DNA of 8,870 bases, taken from NCBI GenBank assembly GCA_012514965.1, contig JAAYZH010000060.1:1-8870 (forward strand), in the 5' to 3' direction. The translations under genes were made by a program, and so were the position numbers. Under the pieces are notes generated by a model, which saw only the letters and a program-made list of their open reading frames with translations, was not told where the DNA came from and made no database searches. Shown piece by piece: positions 1-6,834 of the stretch. The first letter of the stretch is position 1. Each line of letters opens with the position of its first letter. Origin of the DNA: Clostridiaceae bacterium. GTDB lineage: Bacteria; Bacillota; Clostridia; Saccharofermentanales; Fastidiosipilaceae.

Positions 1-103
1 TATTTTCATAAATGTAACTCCCATGTTCCTGCCTGGTGTACTCGCCGCTCGCCTTACTCATGTAACCACGCAATCGTAAATAGTCTGCGATCCGAATCAG
101 CAC
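1..103 (-). other. Possible partial ORF or gene remnant running off the left edge
   Basis: On the minus strand the frame starting with GTG at 103-101 stays open to the window edge (34 codons), in a different frame from the MORN gene that ends at 121. The peptide contains ADYLRLRGYM, then SGEYTRQEHGSYIYEN. This loosely resembles the SDYVNAWGVLIGQFEYE segment near the C-terminus of the neighbouring MORN protein, so it could be the tail of a truncated paralogue or the start of a downstream gene. There is no convincing ribosome binding site before the GTG, nor before the internal ATG at 61-59. The frame is also open upstream, into the end of the MORN gene. A stretch this short can be open by chance, so this is a weak call. 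No terminator hairpin is evident in 1-120. Confidence 0.25.
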
Positions 104-120
104 GCATTGAGAACACGATG

Positions 121-1305
121 TTATTCTGTTGGATCCGGACGCATATAAATGACTTCTACCATAGGGCAGGTCGACAGCAGGCCGTTTGCGTCCTCATACT
201 CGAACTGACCGATCAAGACGCCCCACGCGTTGACATAATCGCTGCCGCTGATTTTGGCCTCATCCACACCATAGCGATAAAGCAAACAGATCGGGTACTG
301 TTCGTCATCCATGTGGGCCAAAATAATCGTCCCGCTGGCCCCTTGTTTGCTTAAGCCAAGCGGCGAACCCCAAACAACCACCGGCTCGCCAAACAAAGCA
401 TCACCCGCCATTGCCTCCGCATAAAGCAGCTCATCCATACCGGCGCAGGCCGGCGCAAAGGCCAGACCACGCGCCTCACGATCTGTCGCGCTTTCTAAGA
501 GCATGTCCTGGTCAAATTCGCCTGTATACATGAGCGTACCGCTCTTGGTGTAGAGAGAGCCCTGCCCATGCAGAGAACCGTTCAGACACTCACCCTCATA
601 ACGCAGAATGCCGCCATCCGTGATCCTGCAGCTGCCATTCGTAGAGCCATCTGTGAAACTGCCGCTGAAAACATAACTGCCTTCCGAAAGAACACCTGTG
701 CCCGTTGCCTGCCCGCTGACCCAGCTGCCTTCGTAGCTTCGTTCGACCTCGCTGTCGGTTTCCCTGAAGACTCCCTGTCCGTGCGGGAGGCCTTCACTGT
801 TGATCTCGCCGCTATAGACGCCTTGGCGTTCTGCGCCACCCAGTCTGGCCGTGATCGCGACATCTTGCGCGGTGAGCGCAGTAGCAGCAGGGGCTGTCGC
901 GGTCACAACCGGGGTGGTCGTACTGCTTGCTTTGCTGGTATTTTGTGTTATCTGGTTCGCTGCCTGGCCGGAACTCGACTGCCTTGCAGTCCCTGCGGTG
1001 TAAGTCGGCCTTGGCTCGGCAAAAAAGAGAAAGTAGGAAGCTGTACAGATGATCACGACTGCGATTGTGGTAAGCGCGGCTGTACGCCCGAGAATGGATT
1101 TGTGTCCGGCCCGTACGGGTTCAATCGGCTCGGCAGGGGCCTGCGGAGCATATGTCAAAGGAGGAGCAAAAGAGTTAAAGCCTCTGTCGGGATTCGAGTC
1201 TTGGTAGGGTTCTGTTTGCGGCGCAGGCTTATTTTGGCTGCTCCCGCAATGTTTGCAAAAAAGTTCCCCTTCTTCTACTTGTTTGCCACAGTTATCGCAA
1301 TACAT
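121..1305 (-). CDS. Zinc-ribbon, single-pass membrane protein with MORN repeats
   Basis: A 394-residue protein of unknown function. Residues 3-20 form a CX2C-X10-CX2C zinc ribbon (C3, C6, C17, C20) of the kind common at the N-terminus of Firmicute membrane proteins. Residues 22-67 are a Pro/Glu/Gln-rich linker, and residues 75-96 are a hydrophobic helix preceded by basic residues (R65, H68, K69, R74), which suggests N-in topology with the C-terminal part outside. Residues 97-150 are Ser/Thr/Ala-rich. About five MORN-like units follow, beginning near residues 164, 191, 213, 236 and 260 (YxGE/YEGxW followed by HGQG or GTG). Residues 276-394 are a C-terminal domain; the pattern GEPVVVWG...GTIILA...SDYVNAWGVLIGQFEYE recalls OB-like domains in Firmicute surface proteins, but this is only a resemblance. 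The ATG at 1305 is preceded by GGAGGG with a 6-nt spacer. It is divergent from the SNF2 gene. Function cannot be assigned; MORN repeats in other proteins bind lipid or mediate protein contacts. Confidence 0.88.
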   Translation of the reverse strand: MYCDNCGKQVEEGELFCKHCGSSQNKPAPQTEPYQDSNPDRGFNSFAPPLTYAPQAPAEPIEPVRAGHKSILGRTAALTTIAVVIICTASYFLFFAEPRPTYTAGTARQSSSGQAANQITQNTSKASSTTTPVVTATAPAATALTAQDVAITARLGGAERQGVYSGEINSEGLPHGQGVFRETDSEVERSYEGSWVSGQATGTGVLSEGSYVFSGSFTDGSTNGSCRITDGGILRYEGECLNGSLHGQGSLYTKSGTLMYTGEFDQDMLLESATDREARGLAFAPACAGMDELLYAEAMAGDALFGEPVVVWGSPLGLSKQGASGTIILAHMDDEQYPICLLYRYGVDEAKISGSDYVNAWGVLIGQFEYEDANGLLSTCPMVEVIYMRPDPTE

Positions 1306-1311
1306 GCCACA

Positions 1312-1317
1312 CCCTCC
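1312..1317 (-). promoter_or_regulatory. Ribosome binding site of the MORN protein gene
   Basis: GGAGGG on the minus strand, 6 nt before the ATG at 1305-1303. It fixes the start immediately in front of the zinc ribbon, so C3 and C6 lie at the extreme N-terminus, exactly as in the divergent helicase. Confidence 0.75.
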
Positions 1318-1516
1318 GTCGTTTCTTTGACGCCGAATGCCGCTAAACTGAAAAGACAGGCATCGGCTGCCGGAATTCTTTCTGTGCTTTCATGGTAGCA
1401 TTTTCTCAATGCCCACTGCTGCCTGCGGGCAAGAATCCAGGCTGATGTCTGTAACTTTGCCAAAATAGTTCACAAATTGACATGGAATTTTCTCCGGAAA
1501 CAGATTTGCTTTCTTT

Positions 1517-1541
1517 TTGACCGGGAGAAAGAAGTTATAAT
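1517..1541 (+). promoter_or_regulatory. Candidate promoter of the SNF2 helicase gene
   Basis: A consensus -10 hexamer TATAAT lies at 1536-1541, about 70 nt before the ATG, so the 5' leader would be about 60-65 nt. The best -35-like sequence, TTGACC at 1517-1522, is separated by only 13 nt, well short of the usual 16-18 for the housekeeping sigma factor. At the normal distance there is only a pyrimidine-rich, poor -35. There is no extended -10 TG at the expected place. The -10 is credible; the -35 assignment is uncertain. A second half-site, TTGACA at 1477-1482, has only weak -10 candidates (CAGATT at 1501-1506). Confidence 0.4.
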
Positions 1542-1597
1542 GTCCCTTAGCAGGGTAAGCTGCGCAGCAGAGATCTGTCTTTCTTCTAGCCCAGGAC

Positions 1598-1604
1598 AAA
1601 GGAG
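1598..1604 (+). promoter_or_regulatory. Ribosome binding site deciding the helicase start
   Basis: AAAGGAG with a 7-nt spacer to the ATG at 1612. The same frame is open back to a TTG at 1477 and includes another ATG at 1540, but neither has such a site, and the ATG at 1540 overlaps the TATAAT element. Starting at 1612 also places the MYCRNCG zinc ribbon at the N-terminus, matching the neighbouring gene. Confidence 0.8.
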
Positions 1605-1611
1605 TCGCTTC

Positions 1612-4224
1612 ATGTATTGTCGGAATTGCGGAGCTTTATTGGCTCCCGACGCCAATTTTTGCCACCTGTGCGGCGCAGAGAAGCTCCCTTTCACAAGTTC
1701 TTCTTCTACACGGGCCGAGCTGCCCCAGCTCTCCTTCAAGCCTCCCCTGGCAAAAGCCTGGTCACTCGGCGAACAGGGTTTATTAATCGGTTCCCGGAAG
1801 ATCGTGTTACCTGAAATCACATCAGCACGAATCGTTCGAGACCCCAGCCGATTCAGGAGCGGTTTGCTCGCGGTCGAGAGCCGCGGAGAGACTATCAACC
1901 TCGCCTACTCCGGCAGTCAAGTGAGTGAAGCAGCGCAAGCTTTGGCCATCCTGCAAAACACAGGTACGTTGGCTTCCCCCGCGAGCCCGAAGATCTCTCC
2001 AACCTTTACCCCGGAACAAATGAACGTCGGAGAGCGAAAATTCAGCAGACAGTTGCTTAGGCAAAGTCGTGATCTGCTCAGGCGCGCCGACGAAGTCACC
2101 GCCGCACACGCCGCTGAAGAAGCTGCAGTCTCCGCTTTGACGGCGAGACTCCGGGGTGAGCAAGTACAGCAATTATTAAGTGATCTTCCGCTTGACCGCC
2201 TGAATGAAGTAGCCCGCGGACTGCGTCTAGGCAGCCTCAAGAACGCCGGGATCAAGACGGTCGCTGACTTGCTTCGCTATTCACCGCGCCAGCTCGAAGC
2301 CATTCACGGCGTCGGCGCGCAAACTGCCGCCCAAGCTCTTGCCGCTGCCAAGACCGTGTCTCAAGCTGCCGCAAGCACACTCGGTGTACGACTCGATCCC
2401 GCAAAACCCAGTCCTGCGGCCACAAATCTTCTAAAGACTTTACACAATATCAGGACGAACAGAACCTCAGTGACGCGTCTGGCGGAAATTCGCAATCCCT
2501 CTCGAGGCCGGATCGATCAGGCGCTGCAGGACGCAAAAGTCGTAACGAACCCTCTGCGCTGGCTGCTTGCATCCCGCAACAAGAAAGCGCACGCCACAGA
2601 CGCTGTAAACAGGCTGGCGGCCTTCATCCGGTCTGCCGAAGCAGAGGAGCTTAACACCCTTAGCGCTGCTTACACGCCATCCAGGCAAGTCTCAGGCCAA
2701 AGCGCGTGGGACCGTTTTGGCCACCGGTCTGCCGAATACTACGCTTTGTGGGATTCGCTAAGTAACGGCGAACCCCACATCCAGAAAACGCGAGGCGAAC
2801 TGCCGGAAGAGCTCGTCGCAAAGGTTGAGGAGCAACCCTTGAATAGAGCGCTCCTAAAAGCTTCGCTGCGCGGCTACCAGGCCTTCGGAGCAAAGTATGC
2901 CCTGGTTCAACGCTATACCCTAATTGGCGACGAAATGGGTCTGGGCAAAACCGTCGAAGCAATCGCGGCCCTTGCTCATCTCCAGGCGGAAGGGAAAAGC
3001 TGTTTTCTGGTCATCTGCCCCGCGAGTGTCCTGATCAACTGGTGCCGCGAAATCGAGATACACAGCCAGCTGAAACCCACAAAAGTACATGGCGAAGACA
3101 GGGATCAACGCTTCGAGACGTGGCTCAACAGGGGCGGTGTCGCGGTCAGTACCTATGAGACCTTCCGACTCTTGAAAGCGCCTCCTGAACTTCTCATCCA
3201 TATGCTGATCGTCGATGAGGCGCATTATGTCAAGAACCCCTCCGCTCAACGCACTAGGGCCGTGCGCCAGCTGGTGGCTCGATCGGAACGAGTGCTCTAC
3301 CTCAGCGGAACCCCGCTGGAAAACCGCGTGGAAGAAATGCGCAGCCTGATCAGCCACTTGCAGCCCGAGCTGGCTCAAGGCCTGAACTCGCTGGACGGCT
3401 TACTGGGCTCCGAACAATTTCGCTCAAAAATCGCCCCTGTCTACCTGAGACGCAACCGTGAAGATGTCCTCACGGAGCTGCCCGATCTCGTGCAGATGGA
3501 AGAGTGGCTGGATTTTGGCCCGCAAGAAGAGCAGCTGTACCGCGCAGCTGTCGCGGAAGGCAAGTTTATGGCCATGCGCCGCATTGCGTGGAGCGGCGGG
3601 AGCCCTGCCGCCTCACCCAAGCTCAACCGCCTGCTTGAAATCTGCGAAGATGCCAAGCACAACCAACGCAAAATTGTCATCTTCTCATTTTTTCGCAGCG
3701 TCATCGAGACCGTGCAGAATGCTCTGGGGAGCAGTTGCCCGGAAGCCATCACCGGCAGTGTGCCCCCCAAACGGCGTCAGGAAATTATCGATGAATTCTT
3801 TCGGGCTCCGGCCGGTGCTGCACTGGTCTGCCAGATTCAGGCAGGCGGTGTAGGCTTGAATATCCAGGCGGCCAGTGTCGTGATTCTCTGTGAACCCCAG
3901 ATCAAGCCGGCTCTTGAGACGCAAGCCATTGCCAGAGCCTACCGAATGGGGCAGGTGCACAAAGTCGTGGTCCACCGTCTGCTTACGGAAGACAGCGTCG
4001 ACGAACGGATGTTGGAGATCCTCGATAGTAAGCAGCAGCTCTTCGACGCGTATGCCAAGGACTCAGTCATGGCGGACTCAAGCCCTGCAGCCCGAGATGT
4101 CAGTGAGAAATCATTGGCTGAGAAGATCATCGCCGGCGAGCAGGAGCGCCTTGGTTTGGCCCGAAAATCGCCTGCGGAAATCTCGGCTCAGGAAGATATG
4201 CCTGTTCAGGAGCCTATCAAGTAA
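1612..4224 (+). CDS. SNF2-family ATP-dependent helicase/translocase with zinc ribbon and helix-hairpin-helix
   Basis: An 870-residue Swi2/Snf2 superfamily 2 ATPase, expected to translocate on double-stranded DNA and remodel protein-DNA complexes. Domains in order: zinc ribbon with C3, C6, C17, C20; a beta-rich region at about 53-116 that may be PH-like (tentative); a helical region; a helix-hairpin-helix at about 214-245 with the hairpin IHGVGAQTA, typical of non-specific DNA binding; a further helical region of unknown type to about 400; then the ATPase from LRGYQ at 419. Motif I is GDEMGLGKT (439-447, Lys446), motif II is DEAH (535-538), and motif III is LSGTPLENR starting at 564. Motif V is GGVGLN (745-750). 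Motif VI is Q771xxxR775xxR778xGQ. Both lobes look intact. The position is chromosomal, convergent to trpA and divergent from the MORN gene. No methyltransferase, nuclease or phospholipase partner of known SNF2-containing defence systems (for example DISARM) is visible, so the biological role is open; a RapA/HepA-like housekeeping role is possible. Confidence 0.92.
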   Translation: MYCRNCGALLAPDANFCHLCGAEKLPFTSSSSTRAELPQLSFKPPLAKAWSLGEQGLLIGSRKIVLPEITSARIVRDPSRFRSGLLAVESRGETINLAYSGSQVSEAAQALAILQNTGTLASPASPKISPTFTPEQMNVGERKFSRQLLRQSRDLLRRADEVTAAHAAEEAAVSALTARLRGEQVQQLLSDLPLDRLNEVARGLRLGSLKNAGIKTVADLLRYSPRQLEAIHGVGAQTAAQALAAAKTVSQAAASTLGVRLDPAKPSPAATNLLKTLHNIRTNRTSVTRLAEIRNPSRGRIDQALQDAKVVTNPLRWLLASRNKKAHATDAVNRLAAFIRSAEAEELNTLSAAYTPSRQVSGQSAWDRFGHRSAEYYALWDSLSNGEPHIQKTRGELPEELVAKVEEQPLNRALLKASLRGYQAFGAKYALVQRYTLIGDEMGLGKTVEAIAALAHLQAEGKSCFLVICPASVLINWCREIEIHSQLKPTKVHGEDRDQRFETWLNRGGVAVSTYETFRLLKAPPELLIHMLIVDEAHYVKNPSAQRTRAVRQLVARSERVLYLSGTPLENRVEEMRSLISHLQPELAQGLNSLDGLLGSEQFRSKIAPVYLRRNREDVLTELPDLVQMEEWLDFGPQEEQLYRAAVAEGKFMAMRRIAWSGGSPAASPKLNRLLEICEDAKHNQRKIVIFSFFRSVIETVQNALGSSCPEAITGSVPPKRRQEIIDEFFRAPAGAALVCQIQAGGVGLNIQAASVVILCEPQIKPALETQAIARAYRMGQVHKVVVHRLLTEDSVDERMLEILDSKQQLFDAYAKDSVMADSSPAARDVSEKSLAEKIIAGEQERLGLARKSPAEISAQEDMPVQEPIK

Positions 4225-4243
4225 GAATGTGTCTCGTCTGTTC
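4225..4243. other. 19-nt gap between convergent helicase and trpA stops
   Basis: The TAA of the helicase (4222-4224) and the TAG of trpA (4246-4244) face each other across 19 nt. I see no stem followed by a T-run on either strand in about 4180-4290, so transcription from each side probably ends inside the opposing gene or by a factor-dependent mechanism. Only very short inverted matches occur, such as the CCTCCGAGG near 4248. Confidence 0.55.
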
Positions 4244-5026
4244 CTACCCTCCGAGGTCGGTCAAAGCGTCTTTCATCTGCTTCACATAATCAAAGACCTG
4301 GTCTGCAGCTGCCTCCCCATACCGCTCGACAAGCCGTACGATAGCACTGCCGACAATCACGCCATCAGCAAGCCGGCCGAATTCACGAACCTGCTCCGGG
4401 CTGCTGATGCCAAAGCCGATCGCAGCCGGAATATCACTCGCCGCGCGCGCCGCTGCCAGTATGGCAGCCAGGTCCGTCTTGATTTCGCTGCGAACTCCTG
4501 TTACGCCCATTGAAGAAACAATGTACAGAAAGCCGCGGGTTTCGCGAGCAATCTTCTGGACTCGTTCAGCCGAAGTCGGCGCGACCAGCGAAATCAAATC
4601 GACCTTGTGGGCGTCCGCGATCGCTGCCAGCTCATCCTTCTCCTCGAAGGGAAGGTCAGGAATTATGATGCCATCCACCCCTGCTTGTTCACACCGCGCG
4701 AAAAACGCATCATAGCCGTATTTATACACCGGGTTCAGATAGGTGAGAAACACCAGCGGAACCGCAGTTTTGCATCGCACTTGCCGCACCAGTTCGAAGA
4801 TTCCGGCCAAGTCTGCACCTGCAGCCAAAGCGCGCAAATTCGCAGCCTGAATCACTGGCCCCTCCGCAATCGGGTCCGAAAAAGGAATGCCGATCTCAAT
4901 AATATCCGCGCCGGCCTCCGCCATTGCCAGAATAATGTCCCGGCTCGTCTCCAGCGTAGGATCACCGCCGGTCACAAAAGCGATAAAGGCTTTACCTTTG
5001 CGAAATGCTTCACTGATTTTACTCAT
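4244..5026 (-). CDS. trpA: Tryptophan synthase alpha subunit
   Basis: 260 residues, normal for the family. It cleaves indole-3-glycerol phosphate to indole and glyceraldehyde 3-phosphate and channels indole to TrpB in the alpha2beta2 complex in the cytoplasm. It is a TIM barrel with FVTGGDP (17-23), [10 protein letters not shown] (43-52) carrying the catalytic Glu44 (Glu49 in Salmonella), [17 protein letters not shown] and GFGISSPEQ. The second catalytic acid, Asp60 in Salmonella, is Glu55 here (PIAEGP). I believe this substitution occurs naturally in some Gram-positive TrpA proteins, so it need not mean loss of function. The start at 5026 is preferred over the in-frame start at 5053 because AGGGGGG lies 9 nt upstream and the protein then begins MSKISEAF, as in homologues. 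The start overlaps the trpB stop by 8 nt. It is the last gene of the operon; its stop is 19 nt from the convergent helicase stop. Confidence 0.96.
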   Translation of the reverse strand: MSKISEAFRKGKAFIAFVTGGDPTLETSRDIILAMAEAGADIIEIGIPFSDPIAEGPVIQAANLRALAAGADLAGIFELVRQVRCKTAVPLVFLTYLNPVYKYGYDAFFARCEQAGVDGIIIPDLPFEEKDELAAIADAHKVDLISLVAPTSAERVQKIARETRGFLYIVSSMGVTGVRSEIKTDLAAILAAARAASDIPAAIGFGISSPEQVREFGRLADGVIVGSAIVRLVERYGEAAADQVFDYVKQMKDALTDLGG

Positions 5027-6218
5027 GAATCTGTACCCCCCTGTAACGAGCAATGGCTGCCACGTCTTTGTCCCCGCGGCCGGACAGATTGATTATGATG
5101 ATGTCTTCCGCTGGCATAGCTGGAGCGATTTTCATAACATGGGCAACCGCGTGCGCGCTCTCGATTGCACAGATGATCCCCTCCGTGCGAGCCAAATATT
5201 CGAATGCGTCTACCGCTTCATCATCTGTCACAGGCACATATTGTGCCCTGCCGATGTCGTGCAGGTACGCATGTTCAGGGCCGATGCCCGGGTAATCCAG
5301 GCCGGCCGAAATGGAATAGACCGGTGCGATCTGCCCTTCATCATCCTGACAGAAATAGGATTTCATCCCGTGAAACACGCCCGCAGTGCCGCGCGCGATC
5401 GTCGCCGCATGCTGCGTAGTTTCTATACCGCGACCCGCCGCCTCACAGCCGATTAGCTGCACTGAAGCATCTTCAATAAAGTGATAGAACATACCCATAG
5501 CGTTGCTGCCTCCGCCGACACAGGCCACTACGGCGGCGGGCAATCTGCCCTCGGCGGCCAAAATCTGCTCCCGGGCTTCCCGGCTGATGACGCTTTGAAA
5601 ATCACGCACAATCGTGGGAAAAGGATGCGGCCCCATGACCGACCCCAGGACATAGTGTGTATCATGTACACGTTTCGTCCACTCCCGCATGGTCTCATTG
5701 ACAGCATCCTTGAGTGTCATTGTACCGCTGGTCACTTCGTGGACTTTGGCCCCTAAAAGCTCCATGCGGTAGACATTCAGCGCCTGGCGCTCCGTGTCTT
5801 CCCTGCCCATGAAGATCTCACATTCAAGGCCCAGCAGCGCAGCGGCGGTCGCTGTTGCCACCCCATGCTGACCGGCGCCGGTTTCGGCAATCACTCTGGT
5901 CTTGCCCATGCGTTTAGCCAGGAGTACCTGACCGAGGACATTGTTGATCTTATGCGAACCGGTGTGGTTCAAGTCTTCACGCTTGAGATAGATACGCGCG
6001 CCGCCCAGATTCTCGGTCATCCTCCGGGCAAAATACAGCAGGGAGGGTCGACCTGCGTAATTCTTCAGCAGGCTGTCGAGCTCTGCTGTGAAATCCGGAT
6101 CGTTCTTGTAGAATTCATAGGCCCTTTCGAGCTCCTGAATCTCATTCATGAGGGTTTCGGGAATATATTGACCACCGTGACCGCCAAAACGGCCCGGTTT
6201 CTCTGCCTTATCCTGCAT
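5019..6218 (-). CDS. trpB: Tryptophan synthase beta subunit
   Basis: 399 residues, almost the same length as the Salmonella enzyme. It condenses indole with L-serine to L-tryptophan using pyridoxal phosphate and pairs with TrpA. The sequence starts with [16 protein letters not shown] (9-24). The PLP lysine is Lys90 in HTGSHKINN, the catalytic Glu is Glu112 in AETGAGQHG, and the cofactor phosphate loop is GGGSNA (235-240). The long, TrpA-partnered TrpB1 type is favoured by the N-terminus and by the trpA gene directly downstream. The ATG at 6218 has AGGAGGAG (6225-6232) 6 nt upstream, inside the trpF coding region, and overlaps the trpF stop by 11 nt. Its own stop overlaps the trpA start by 8 nt. 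Confidence 0.98.
   Translation of the reverse strand: MQDKAEKPGRFGGHGGQYIPETLMNEIQELERAYEFYKNDPDFTAELDSLLKNYAGRPSLLYFARRMTENLGGARIYLKREDLNHTGSHKINNVLGQVLLAKRMGKTRVIAETGAGQHGVATATAAALLGLECEIFMGREDTERQALNVYRMELLGAKVHEVTSGTMTLKDAVNETMREWTKRVHDTHYVLGSVMGPHPFPTIVRDFQSVISREAREQILAAEGRLPAAVVACVGGGSNAMGMFYHFIEDASVQLIGCEAAGRGIETTQHAATIARGTAGVFHGMKSYFCQDDEGQIAPVYSISAGLDYPGIGPEHAYLHDIGRAQYVPVTDDEAVDAFEYLARTEGIICAIESAHAVAHVMKIAPAMPAEDIIIINLSGRGDKDVAAIARYRGVQIHE
5036..5042 (-). promoter_or_regulatory. Ribosome binding site deciding the trpA start
   Basis: AGGGGGG, 9 nt before the ATG at 5026-5024, within the end of trpB. It is less canonical than the trpB and trpD sites (a run of six G), so reinitiation through the 8-nt overlap with trpB may matter for equal subunit levels. 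Confidence 0.65.
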
Positions 6219-6834
6219 ATGACACTCCTCCTGTTTGCGCTTGTCTGATTCGTTCGATCACGCGGGCAATCTTCCCCGCGTCCTTTAGACCCATACTCTC
6301 CACTCCGCTGCTGATATCCAGACAGTAAGGTTTCGGGCTTAGGGCCAAAGCCTCCGCCAGGTTAGGTTCACCCAAACCGCCGGCCAAAAAATAGGGCACA
6401 TCCAGATCCGGGATCTGCTGCCAATCAAAACTTTTGCCTGTACCGCCGGAGCCATGATCCAGCAGGAGATAGTCCGCAACTGTAGGCAAAGCCTCAAGAA
6501 TCATCTGAGTCGATGCAGCCTGTACAGCCTTGATGACCGGAATGTCGACCAGACTCTTTAACGCCCTGCCTATTTCCTCGTTTTTTACTCCATGAAGCTG
6601 AGCCATGGCAATCGTGCCGGCGCGGAACAGGCCTGCTATATACAGCGGATCTTCGTCGACAAACACACCTACCGGCAGAATATCCGGATGGAGTGCAGCT
6701 CTAAGATTTTTTGCCTGCTCGGCCGTGACACGACGACGGCTCGGTGCAAAGACAAAACCGATGTAGTCGGGACGGGTGCTGTTTACTGCTGCGATATCTT
6801 CCGGACGAGTAAGCCCGCAAATTTTCACTTTCAT
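6208..6834 (-). CDS. trpF: Phosphoribosylanthranilate isomerase
   Basis: 208 residues, a single-domain TIM barrel. It catalyses the Amadori rearrangement of phosphoribosyl anthranilate to CdRP, the substrate of the TrpC enzyme encoded just upstream. The catalytic cysteine is Cys6 in KICGLT and the catalytic aspartate is Asp126 in [16 protein letters not shown]; the phosphate-binding GGTGKSFDW and FLAGGL segments are also present. It is a stand-alone protein, not fused to TrpC as in E. coli. The ATG at 6834 overlaps the trpC stop in the four-base ATGA, and GAGGA lies about 10 nt upstream. Confidence 0.97.
   Translation of the reverse strand: MKVKICGLTRPEDIAAVNSTRPDYIGFVFAPSRRRVTAEQAKNLRAALHPDILPVGVFVDEDPLYIAGLFRAGTIAMAQLHGVKNEEIGRALKSLVDIPVIKAVQAASTQMILEALPTVADYLLLDHGSGGTGKSFDWQQIPDLDVPYFLAGGLGEPNLAEALALSPKPYCLDISSGVESMGLKDAGKIARVIERIRQAQTGGVSYAG
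6225..6232 (-). promoter_or_regulatory. Strong ribosome binding site of trpB inside trpF
   Basis: AGGAGGAG, 6 nt before the trpB ATG. It is one of the strongest ribosome binding sites in the window. A strong site suits a subunit needed in quantity, and the 11-nt overlap with trpF may add coupling. Confidence 0.75.

Larger units (their letters stand above)
1306..1611. other. Divergent intergenic region between the two zinc-ribbon genes
   Basis: 306 nt without a convincing gene. It should contain the promoters of both flanking genes. On the plus strand there is a consensus TTGACA at 1477-1482 and a consensus TATAAT at 1536-1541. On the minus strand there is TTGAGA (plus-strand 1404-1409), but no good -10 at the right distance. 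Two very short inverted repeats are present: GGCA/TGCC with a 5-nt loop near 1360-1372, and TGCC/GGCA with a 4-nt loop at 1420-1431. Both are too small to call terminators or operators. No tRNA, riboswitch or small RNA was recognised. Confidence 0.6.

Noticed and set aside
568..1398. A 276-codon open frame on the plus strand opposite the MORN protein gene
   Set aside because: It is antisense to a gene with clear zinc ribbon, TM and MORN features. Its translation is rich in Arg/Cys/Ala with no domain, as expected for a GC-rich shadow frame, and it has no good ribosome binding site.
1420..1431. Short hairpin TGCC-TGCG-GGCA in the divergent region
   Set aside because: The stem is only 4 bp with no T-run; this is too common by chance to call a terminator or operator.
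1477..1611. N-terminal extension of the helicase from the TTG at 1477 (45 extra residues)
   Set aside because: The extension covers the promoter-like elements, has no ribosome binding site, and would bury the zinc ribbon that starts naturally at the ATG at 1612 behind AAAGGAG.
1612..4224. Helicase as part of a known anti-phage system such as DISARM or Zorya
   Set aside because: None of the partner genes (methyltransferase, phospholipase D, membrane motor proteins) is present in the visible neighbourhood, which is a trp operon on one side and a MORN membrane protein on the other.
3890..4513. A 207-codon plus-strand open frame spanning the helicase 3' end and trpA
   Set aside because: It overlaps helicase motif VI in another frame and runs antisense into trpA; the protein has low-complexity Ser/Arg composition and no motif.
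4999..5053. Longer trpA starting at 5053 (9 extra residues)
   Set aside because: The extension sits deeper in trpB without a suitable ribosome binding site, whereas the ATG at 5026 has AGGGGGG upstream and gives the usual TrpA N-terminus.
4607..5456. Two long plus-strand open frames opposite trpA and trpB
   Set aside because: Both lie antisense to highly conserved enzymes and have no recognisable domain or start signal.
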